Source of the DNA: Cryptomeria japonica
Lineage: Eukaryota > Streptophyta > Pinopsida > Cupressales > Cupressaceae
NCBI RefSeq assembly: GCF_030272615.1
Contig: NC_081415.1
Location: forward strand, 622,913,740-622,977,739
DNA: 64,000 nt
Direction: 5' to 3'
The notes under the pieces were generated by a model. It did no database searches and was not told the origin of the DNA. It worked only from the letters and a program-made list of their open reading frames with translations. The position numbers and the translations under genes were made by a program. Of the stretch, positions 9,702-19,530 are shown piece after piece (within the stretch, counting starts at the first letter, position 1; each line of letters begins with the position of its first letter).

Positions 9702-12600
9702 CCAATAATTAGGTCTTAATACATATACAAATGAACATGTAAACTACAAAAATATAATGATAAAAAAATAGAAATCTACAAAGCTCAAAATTGGTGGTTA
9801 GATTTTCTAGGTGCCATAGTCTTGGCTAGTGTCTAGGTGAAATGAGTGTCAGATGTAGTCTCATGAGCCTTCAAACTACTTTCCCTCCAAAATTTAGGTC
9901 AAATTACTAAGACTATGGCAATAGGCACCATAGACCAGACATTTTTTTGCTGAAATTTTTGTGGCAATCCCTATCTTAGTCTGCTTTATCTTCTGGTACC
10001 TGTAAGTTGGGTCTAAAACCTACATTTAATTACAAATGCACAAAAGGGAAGGAAAGTGGTGTTGTGGTCATATAGGGGCTTTCATCAATCAAGCCCTCGT
10101 TTTGGTGATTTCCACCTCCAAGATAGCTAAGTTGGATCTAAAACAAAAGTGTGTGCTTTCAACCTTAAGTTTATCTAAGATTGTCATAAACATATATACA
10201 TAAACACGCATTAGCCCTTTGATTGTATTGCTGAAGTCTTTGGACTGGATAAATTTTAACCCCTTCGATTATAAATAAAATAGTATAATTAAAGAATATT
10301 CAATGAAAAAATTCTACAATTATAATCAATTATTTTAGAATTCAATAGAAAAAACATAAATCCAGGTAAAAATATAGATTGAAATCGATGTATATTAATA
10401 TGTAATTATATAATTGATAGACTAGAAAAAATGATACTATCATATAGACATTTAATAGTTTTTATATAGATAACATTCATCTATAATATTGAAAGTTTTG
10501 TTAATATAATAAGAAAGTAATAAAAATATTATATTTTATTTATATTAGACATGACTTATACAATAATGATATGAAATTTTATGAATAAAATACATTTATA
10601 TTTTGAAACCAAAGTCATATAGATTTTATATATTTATTTTATTAAATTTATATTAAAAAAGTCAAGTGAGAAAATATAATTTAAAAAAACTATTTATTAA
10701 GTCATTACAATTTCTTAATAACTAAATAGTAACATAATATTTTATAATTGTAAAATTGTCAAATCATCACTATGGAAAATGAAGGGGAGAAAGCCAACAT
10801 CCGCGTATAAGGGAAATACCAAAATGGTTCGCAACTTCCCCCACCCACGTGCTCCCCATCTTCCTCGTTTTCAATGCTATTTTTAGGTATTTAGAATGGT
10901 TGCTAGATCATATTTAGAAGGATCAAAATTAAATAAAAAAAAATTGAGTTGCTCTTAGGCTTGGAATTAATTAAAAAATAAATAAAAGTATATATGTGAA
11001 GGTTCATAGTTGTAATGAAGTGTTTTTCTTATAATTTTATTTCTAATAAATAGTTTTTGGAGCTGGAGTTGACAAGAAATAATGTTATTTTTTTAAAATA
11101 AATATAGAATTTAAAATAAATAGAGTATCTGATTTGAATTTTGATAATAGATTGATTTATTTCAAAGATATTGATAATTGATCCATTAATGTATTGAAAT
11201 TAGGTTTTTTGTTTAGATTAATATTTTTTAAATTTATGATTGTATTTTTTTAGACTAGATCTATATTAATTGAATTGAAATCTATGCCTACATTTATAGA
11301 AGTAAATTGGTGTGCATGATTGAACCTAGACTTACATAATATTAATTGATAGGAAATTGATGATTATAGGATAGATCCACCTTAACTCATAGTTGTGTTT
11401 GAAGTACGCTGGTGCCCATAGACATTACTTGTTAACTTACTAATTAAGGGTCATATTATCCTTAGTTAGGATCCTAAGTAGTCTAAAATAAAAAAATAAA
11501 CTATGTTAAAGAGAGCTAACAAGAGTTTAATATTCTTAAGATCATGACACAAGAAGATGATGTTGTTATAATGTTGTATACTACTATAATAATTCTTGGA
11601 TGATAAATCATAAATAATGTAAATGAACTAGAGTTAGTCCTTAAATTAACCCATCTCATGTTATTTGAAATAAGTTTCTCTTTAGGTAGCTCACAATCAC
11701 TCTTAAGGGAGGGAATATTTGGTTGAAATTAAGAAATTAAAAATTGAAAGTGCAAGGTTCAAATCCACATACACAAAAATTTAGAATTGTGTCTAAATTA
11801 TATAGGTGAGTGATAATGATGATAGACTAAAATAATTATATTTGCCAAGTTCCATGCAAAATACACAACTACCACACTATAAATTTAGAAATGATAACCT
11901 AGTCAAAGTTGGCCCTAAACATATGTGAAAAAGAAAAGAGATATGATTTTCACTTTGCAACAATAAAAAATATTTTGTATAAAGAACCTACAGAATATAA
12001 ATTTAAATCATATAAATTGAATAAGAACCTTTAATGCAATAAACATAAGATGATACACCCAAAGGATGATTTGGTGGATTGTCCCAAGGATGAGAATTAG
12101 CCCCCTCAAATGGATTTCCTATTGTAATATTAAGAACCATACAAAAAAGTACAAAAGGCATAATGGTACTAATTTCATGACCACACTAAGCTAAATAGGT
12201 CCACATAAAATGACCAAAAAACTTACCACATAGTAAGAGTGTCAAATAATCTTGGAGGATTCATTGAGCTAAGTGCTTATAATAAAACCCAAATCACCCT
12301 CATTGATTATAGAAACTATGAGGGTAATTCTCAAGTATATATGACACTATAGCACCTCCAAAATGATGTAAGAGACACAAATTTCTATATTGTCTTTGGT
12401 ATATGCCACATATATGCTCTAACTGATTGTACCATAATTTGTAAAGAAAAACTATTTTTCGCAAGAATCCCTCACACAATATTTTGTACTTCCTACCATA
12501 TATTTTTTAGGGTTCACCACACCTAAAGTAATCATCTATATTTCATCACCCAACTCATTGCATCATCATAAATGAGGTTCTATAGTTTAGGTTATAACTA
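9702..12600. other. AT-rich intergenic DNA, no gene seen
   Basis: Nearly 2.9 kb without a convincing reading frame on either strand. The stretch 10260-10750 is especially AT-rich. No terminal repeats, hairpin arrays or RNA genes were recognised. Confidence 0.6.
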
Positions 12601-13040
12601 TTAACAAAACAACCAAGTTTGGGGTGACGAAGGGTAATCCAGGTCCGATAGGTTGTGGGGGAGTGCTGAGGAATGATAATGGTGCATTTATTTTAGTGGT
12701 GGTGTCTATCTTTGGGAAGTCAGACTAATCACCTTGCCGAAGTTGTTTCTTCCTACCATGGTTTGAGCCTGGCCTCTCAGTTGAATTACAAAAATGTTTG
12801 GCTCGAAGGGGATTCTAAGAATATAATTCAATGTCTTAAGGGGTCCCAATATCCTTCATGGACTACCCAAAATTGGATAAGGGAAGCCTTCAATATTATT
12901 GAGTCATTTGCTAATTATATCATTTCCAATGATTTTAGGGAGGTCAATTGTGTTGCTGATTATTTTGCTAACGTGGGTATCCTAAGCAATGCCAAATAAT
13001 TGTGGACCAAGGAAGATATTTTTCCATCAAATGTTATGGA
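12601..13040 (+). pseudogene. LINE-type RNase H domain relic
   Basis: Two overlapping frames encode a plant LINE C-terminal RNase H (RVT_3 type). 'TKGNPGPIGCGGVLRNDNG' (12622-12680) is the first strand, where the usual Asp before it is lost. 'HLAEVVSSYHGLSLA' carries the helix Glu, 'VWLEGDSKNIIQCL' the second Asp, and 'VNCVADYFANVG' the final Asp. A frameshift near 12715 separates the first strand from the rest, and a stop follows at 12999. No RT is left upstream, so this is a 5'-truncated or eroded LINE. Confidence 0.85.
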
Positions 13041-13043
13041 TTT

Positions 13044-13420
13044 GATGGTGTATGATAGACTACATGCTTGGGTGATGGTACGGATTTGTGTCGCACTTCA
13101 AGCTAACAATACCTGTTCCAACATGACCGATTTGGTGGCCATGCGGCTCTTGTGTGGCAACAGATTTCTGGCTGGAATGTTTCCAGTCGAAAATCCGTTG
13201 CGCTATAGACTACATGCTTGGGTGATCGTACAGATCTGATGGTGTATGATAGACTACATGCTTGGGTGATTGTATGGATCTATGTCGCACTTCAGGCTAA
13301 CAGTACCTGTTCCGACAGGATCGATTTGGTGGCCACGTAGTGCTCATGTGGCAATGGATTTCTGACTGGAACGTTTACGACTAGAAATTCGTTGCGCTAT
13401 ATAAACCTGGAAATATGCCC
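13044..13420 (+). repeat. 194-bp imperfect tandem duplication
   Basis: The block starting 'gatggtgtatgatagactac' at 13044 recurs at 13238 with the same order: 'catgcttgggtgat', 'cgcacttca.gctaacagtacctgttcc', 'gatttggtggcca' and 'ttgcgctata'. A partial extra copy of the start lies at 13207-13237. The second copy runs into TATATAAA at 13398-13405. Confidence 0.85.
13398..13405 (+). promoter_or_regulatory. TATA-box-like octamer
   Basis: TATATAAA follows 'gcgc' at the end of the second 194-bp unit. The first unit reads 'gcgctatagac' at the same place and lacks it. No gene follows within the next 300 bp, so function is only a possibility. Confidence 0.3.
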
Positions 13421-13706
13421 AAGCCCCTTATTTTGTATTGAGTGACTTGGAGTTAAGCGGGAGGGCGAGAAGAACTACAACGATCCGACCCGAAGTGTTT
13501 TGGTGCTAAGTCCATTTTTTAAATGTATTTACTGTATCATATTAATTTATGTTGTTTTTCTTTAAATAGTTTTTGATAGAAAATTAGTTTTTGGATAGCA
13601 AATTAGTTTTTTTAAATAGTTAAATATATATATATATATATATATAATTTTTCGTATTTATTATATCATATTAGTTTAGAAAATTAGAAAATACACACAT
13701 ACATAT
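13421..13706. other. spacer with (TA)n microsatellite
   Basis: Non-coding DNA with a (TA)n run at about 13624-13646 and a CA/TACA-type tract ('acacacatacatat') that forms the left flank of the copia insertion. Confidence 0.75.
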
Positions 13707-15117
13707 TGATGGTATGATGAAAGAATAAGGATCTGATCAACTACTAAGCGGGGGGGGGTGAATCAGTAGATGAAAAAACTGATATAAACTTTCACCAATC
13801 TCAAAAATAACCTCTTAATGCAAACTCTAAACTGACAAGTTAAACACTGAACTTCAAATGCAATAAGTAAACTGGTTGACTGTTATAACAGACTAACAGT
13901 AAAATATCTCTGAAACTCTCAAACCATTTAACTGAATCATTCTAATACTCTACTAACATAAGTAAAAGCTCATTTTAGATTGCTAACCGGTTAACATAAT
14001 ATATCAAAGTGGATTTAGTAGTTAAGTAATTCAACCATAGTAAACATAACCACAAAAACATTCACCACTTGACACAATATTTTTGATGTGGAAACCCAAA
14101 TGGGAAAAATTATGGTGGGGATGAATACCCACAAGTATCCTGAACTCTTCTGAAGTTAGCCTTGTTAGGAGCCAAGCTTCTTAAAGCTTTACAATAAGTC
14201 ATGTTAAGAACAGATCCTGTTAGGGACCACTATAATGCCCTATTAGAAGCAATATCATGTAAGGAGTAACCTCAGTAGAGGATTTGAAATCCAAGCTAAT
14301 GGGTCACCTGGTTAGAGGATTTGAATAACACTAAGCTTGTTAGAGCTTACTCGATTAGGGGATTTGACTACTGTAATTGTTAGAAAACAATAGGGGTTTG
14401 CTGATCTATTTGAATAGCACTACACTTGCTTGTTCAGATCCTTTTCATGCTCCTATCTACCTTTACACATACTACAGATACATCATCTAGTTTGGCAACC
14501 ACACTCTCACTCTCAACTACAAGTTGCCAACTCTTCAACAAAACAACTCATCGACCTTATAAACAAAAAAATAGGTCGGTAACACATCATAAACCTAATT
14601 CTCTCATAGAGATTACAAAAAAATCAGTTCAAGTATGACCTTTGGATTACATAGCAATCACTACACATCATTCAAGATAACCTCAACCGCTCCTTGATCA
14701 CTGCTTCATTGAACTCTGTAACTCATCACGTGGGTTACATTACATGCAATAAACTTGCTCATTCCCAAGATAAAAATTGTTATCTCTATGCGCCAAAAAC
14801 TATTTGAAACTCTTCTCATACAACATGCATACATGTCATAATCTTTGCCGCTCATCATCAGATCATAAACCAATACAACCGATTCACCAAACTTCACCGG
14901 TTAGGGTTTATCATATGAACGGGTAGGGTTTACCGGTTCACCTCTCCATTACATAGTAATATTGGTTTCCTCCATAAACTCACCTATCGGTTACAGTTCC
15001 TTTCACTAGCTCTACCTACCGGTTGCAAAACAACATTATAACAACATCATTGCCAGTTAATTGACATCAATGACAAAATAAAATTTCATTAATGCAATCT
15101 TCATGCAAATGCCAACA
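13707..15117 (-). repeat. 3' LTR of the minus-strand copia element
   Basis: On the minus strand it opens TGTTGGCATTTGCATG (15117) and closes 'atcataccatca' (13707). It contains the C-run motif near 13750 (on the plus strand 'gcgggggggggtgaatcag') and the block 'acattctcacc..tttgatgtggaaaccca'. It pairs with 27331-28743. Confidence 0.93.
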
Positions 15118-15131
15118 ATCTGCCCCTTTAG
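15118..15131 (-). other. polypurine tract of the minus-strand copia element
   Basis: On the minus strand 'gctaaaggggcagat' lies directly before the 3' LTR, the standard plus-strand priming site. Confidence 0.75.
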
Positions 15132-15462
15132 CATTGATGGCAATACAATATCAATACCCTTGATTACTATGATTGTGAATAGGAATCTTGGTTGACATTT
15201 TATCATGTACTCACCTTGTCTTCAACTAGTAGGTGGCTATAGACCTCTCTGTCAATCATACAATTCTTCTTCCCCATAATCACATAGTTCTTCTCCCCCT
15301 TTGACAACAATGCCAAAGTGAAAGTAAAACATGCAATGTCAAACTTCACTGTTAAGCATCATCAATCTGCAACTTGATGCTCCCCCTGTGGAATAACTCC
15401 ACTCTTACCAATCTTGCTGTAAAATTCTGCAAGTAGCTCTGGAACTGATGTAATCTACATCA

Positions 15463-16581
15463 TGCTCAATTGACCTCATGAAGGGGTACAACCCCTACCT
15501 GACTTCTAAGATAATCAAAAGTAGTCTTAGGCAGAGGTTTAGTAAAGATATCTACAAGCTTCTACTTGGTAGAAACATGCTCCAATATCACATCTTTACT
15601 CATTAATTTTTCCCTCAAGAAATGATACTTCAATTCAATATGCTTGGTTCGTGCATGCAAAATAGGGTTATTTGAAATATTTATGGCACTGGTATTGTCA
15701 CATAAGATCTTTACCAGTTTTGAAATTTTTAACTTGAATCCTTCTAGAATGTGCCTCATCGAGATAGTCTGAGCACAATTCATATAAGCTGCAACATACT
15801 CAGCTTCAGCAGTAGACTGTGATATACAACTCTTCTTCTTGCTACTCCATGAAACAAGTCTTCCTCCAAGAAAGAATGCTCCACCGATTGTGCTCTTTCT
15901 ATCATCATTACCTACCCAGTCTACATCTGTATACACCTTCAAATCGAAGTTACTTGCATATGGATACCATAATCCATAGTCAATAGTGCCTTTCAAATAT
16001 TTGAATATCCTCTTGGTTGTTATCAAATGTGTTTCCTTAGGATTCTTATGAAATCTAGCAACTAGACCAACTACATGAGCTATATCTGGTCTGCTATGAA
16101 CAACATAGTGCAATTTCCCAATCATTGACCTGTACTCCTTTTCATCAACAATTGTGGCTTCATCTTCTTTAGATAATTTATAACCTATAGCCATTGGTGT
16201 CCCAACTAGTTTATAGTCACTCATTCCAAATGTGTTCAATACCTCTTTTACATATTTAGACTATGTGATGAAAATACCACTCTTCATTTGCTGTATTTGC
16301 AAGCCTATGAAATTTTTTATCTCTCCCACTAGAGACATTTCAAACTCATTTTTCATCTCATTTGTAAAGTCATTGCTCATGTCATCATTGCCTCCAAATA
16401 TGATATCATCCACAAATACTTCACTAACTAGTATCTTATCTCCTTCAGATTTGAGATATATGTTGATGTCTTCACTGGTTCTCTGAAAACCTATCTTCAT
16501 TAGGTGTGAATGAAGCCTGTCATACCATGCTCTTGGTGCTTACTTTAACCCATATAGTGACCTGTGCAATTTTCATACCAT
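15463..16581 (-). pseudogene. copia reverse transcriptase C-terminal half and RNase H
   Basis: Reading leftward, the RT resumes after the nested insertion with 'MKIGFQRTSEDINIYLKS', the catalytic box 'VSEVFVDDIIFGG' and 'EISLVGE'-type sequence. A stop follows near 16261, then 'NTFGMSDYKLVGTPM'. RNase H follows with 'KVYTDVDWVGNDDRKST', 'STAEAEYVAAYMNC' and 'ILCDNTSAINISNNP'. A stop lies near 15561, after which the usual tail 'KLVDIFTKPLPKTTFDYLRS' is still readable to about 15463. The other half of this RT lies at 24277-24760, 7.7 kb away. Confidence 0.92.
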
Positions 16582-16586
16582 GTATT
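16582..16586. repeat. left target-site duplication of the nested element (GTATT)
   Basis: GTATT precedes the nested LTR. TTATT at 24272-24276 follows it. Joining the copia sequence across one copy restores the collinear match to the copia copy at about 1880-1900, which supports the call. Confidence 0.75.
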
Positions 16587-17770
16587 TGTTGGCATTTTTG
16601 ATGATGATGTTGTGATTGTCATTGATGGACACAGACTTGCTTTGAGATCACTTTTTGTATGTATGAGTTATGATCAACCTATATTTGTTCCAACCGGTAT
16701 TATGTATTATAGTCTTTAGACTATCGGTGTTTTGCAGAAAGTGTTTACCAATCTCAAGTGGTATGAAGACCCAAGTGGTATGAAGCCTCAAGTGGTTCGA
16801 CGATCCCAAAGTGGTACGAAGGAACAAAGCGGTTGTTATCATTTTTCCTAGTATTCATTTTGACAAACCAGTAATTTGTAAAATGTGTGAACCGATAATC
16901 GGTAAATGTATGAACCGGTATTACTCTGCGATGAGTTACCAACCGGTATTTTTGTGATGAGTTATCATCCACTGACACTTTGGCAGTGATTTTGTTTCGT
17001 GTTACCAAATGTGTCTAGATGCACTGAACCTAGGAACTTGCAATGTAATCCTATTGGACCGACATGAAATCAAATTCCTTTATAAGGAAATCCTGTCTAG
17101 GGTTTTAGTGGTTGTTAGGGTTTTAGGTGGTTGATGAGGTTTTTGTATGTGTGATCATAGAAGAAGATTAGGTTTGTGCGAAGAAATAGAGTGTGGAGAT
17201 TTTGAAGACTGAAGTAATGCTAAAATGCATTAACAATGAGCTATCAAGGATCTAACTAAGCATACTATGCTAGTATTTAGATCACCCGCTTGTTGATTAC
17301 TCACATCTTCGACAAGTCCGAAACCCTTAACCGGGTAGGCCTGGAAAAGCCTTTGTAAATCCTCTAACAAGGTGGTTCACAACTGTGGATCTGAAATCCT
17401 CTCACAAGGTAGTCTTTAATCAGACTTATCTCCTAATAGAGATTGAGATTCCTAACAGGATCTGTTCTGGTGAAGAACATTGTATGACCTTAACCGATCT
17501 GACCTTAACTGGTTTGGTTACTATTTTGCAGATAGTTACTTGTGAGTTTCATCTCACTGTGGTTTTTCCCATTTGGGTTTCCACGTCAAAATCTCTTGGC
17601 TTATGGTGATTGTGGTCCTGTGGGTGAATGACTTATTTGCTGTTTGGTTTGGATTTGTCTTAACCGGTTTGTTAGTAAAATTGTTATACCGGTTTACTGC
17701 TAAACTATTTAAGTGTTTAAGTTCAGTATTTTTTGGTATACTAATTCACCCCCCCTCTTAGTATTCATCA
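16587..17770 (+). repeat. 5' LTR of nested element
   Basis: It starts TGTTGGCATTTTTGATG and ends 'cacccccccctcttagtattcatca'-type sequence, closing in CA. It contains at least five AACCGGT-type motifs. Compared with the 3' LTR it has two extra short segments near 17490 and 17670. Confidence 0.93.
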
Positions 17771-17772
17771 AT

Positions 17773-17784
17773 TGGTATTAGAGC
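17773..17784 (+). other. primer-binding site (initiator Met tRNA type)
   Basis: TGGTATTAGAGC lies two bases after the 5' LTR. It differs from the plant initiator-Met PBS TGGTATCAGAGC at one base. Confidence 0.88.
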
Positions 17785-17820
17785 CAACCTTTCTATAAGT
17801 TTAACCACTTGGAAGGAGAT

Positions 17821-19087
17821 ATGGGGGAATACACTTTGAGGGAGCTTACTCATCATCTCACTCGGACTGAGAAAGCCTTTGATGAACTCAGTCAAATATA
17901 AAGCCTCTCTAGCAAAGAGAAGAGAGCATGCTAAGAAACTAATGGAGTTTACTGAAAATATTTCTTCTGATGAAGCAGACATGGAAGCCCTAGTTGAAGA
18001 AGTTGAATAACTAAATGAATCTAATGCTAACCTAAGAAGGGAACTGGAAGGACTGACTATCAGAATGTGTCAAGAGCTTGAGAACCAGAGGAAAGCTGAA
18101 GATTTGGTAAAAGACAAAGATCATGAGATCTCCAAGCTGAAGCAAGAAATCAGTGCACTTACCGCTCATCTCCAAGAGAGTAAAGTGGAAAAAGAAGAAA
18201 TGCAAGGTGAACTAAACATGGCTATTTCTTAGAATACAACCTTGAAGGAATCCAATGCTACTATTTCCAAAGAACTCACCGAGTCAAAGGAAATACGTGC
18301 CAAATTCAATAAGAGTACTGTTAAGCTAGAACAAAATCTTGAATCAGCGGAATACCACTGGACTTGGTTTTTCTGGCTATGAGGAAGGTGAGACCTCTGG
18401 AACAAAAGATGGAGCATCAAAGAAGAAACTGGCACCAAAGGATAAAGGTAAGCAAAACTTCAAACCTGTTTACTTTAATTGTCTCAAGGAAGGACACACT
18501 ACCAATGTATGTAGAAGTAAGGCTTACAATAATTTTCCCTACTTTCTAAACAATAAGCCTAGATCCAATAGATATAATGGTAACTGTTATGCATGCAACA
18601 AGTTTGGGCACAGAACATTTGAATGCTGGTTTGTTATACACAACGTTGGAAGATATCCTCAAAGGAGTCAAGGAGTTTTTCTGAATCCTCTGCGAACCAG
18701 AATCCAAACTGGTATAATGCCTATGACCATTAGTCAGGTGGTGGTGGCTATCAAGCGGCAACCAGTTGGAGAGCAACCTGTTTGATTTGCCATGGTAGTG
18801 GTCACATTGTTGCAACATGCAGGAGGAAGAATGGTAGAATGAAAAATGGACCATGGAGAACATCTGGAGTGGTATGCTATCATTGCAACAAACCGGGACA
18901 CCCTGCCAGAACCTGCAAAATGAGAAAGAACATATCAGATGATATACCAGTTACTCCAGAAGGAAAGATTGATGTTGAAACTGTTCAAGCAGATATGAAG
19001 ACAACATGGAAGAAGAAACCTGAAGAAGTTTCACAAGAAGAATCGGTTTCTGCACCTAGTGTGGAAGTCACTGAACCAACAAACTAA
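17821..19087 (+). pseudogene. gag-like protein with coiled coil and four zinc-knuckle units
   Basis: It starts at ATG 17821 ('MGEYTLRELTHHL'). Frameshifts near 17896 and 18350 and stops near 18008 and 18230 break it. The first third is a charged coiled coil ('EISKLKQEISALTAHLQ'). 'TTGLGFSGYEEGETSG' follows, a short block typical of copia gag before the zinc knuckles. Four knuckles follow: 18475-18515 (first Cys replaced by Tyr), 'CYACNKFGHRTFEC' (~18585-18625), 'CLICHGSGHIVATC' (~18780-18820) and 'CYHCNKPGHPARTC' (~18875-18915). The last three keep the exact C-x2-C-x4-H-x4-C spacing. It ends at TAA 19085. The usual N-terminal gag (UBN2) region is not apparent. Expected role: RNA packaging into virus-like particles. 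Confidence 0.82.
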
Positions 19088-19530
19088 GCTTTAGAAAAGC
19101 TTAGGGGGAACAAATCGGTGAAATGTTTTGAACCCCCAGTTTACACCGGTAAAAGACCTTAACCGGTATGTGTTACCTATCAATCAGCAGAAGACCAAAA
19201 ATAGTAAAAAGAAAAATTAGGGTTTATAACCTAATAGTGAAGCATTTATTATGGTAGGTGAAGAATTTGTTTAAAAGGGATTTTCAAGTCATTTTCACTT
19301 ATCAATTTGCGAGCGAAGAAATTCTCAAGTGCAGAGCGACCAAAGGTGATTTATTTTACGATTTAGAGAGATTTCAAAAACTTTGAAGTAGAATCAAGAG
19401 ATAGTATCAATCAGTCAAGTGAAGAACACTAAGCAGTGTTCCAAGTGACCGAAGTGGTGTGTTGCAAGCTACAACATCAAAGCCCTAAATCTTGATTTGT
19501 GAAGGTATTTTTCGAGTTTCTTTGTTTATC
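19088..19530 (+). other. leader-like spacer before the second ORF
   Basis: No coding potential. It is A-rich and includes 'aaaattagggtttataacc' and 'gtgaagaacactaagcagtg', ending just before ATG 19531. It resembles a plant 5' untranslated region more than a pol remnant. Whether it carries a promoter or splice acceptor cannot be told from sequence alone. Confidence 0.5.
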
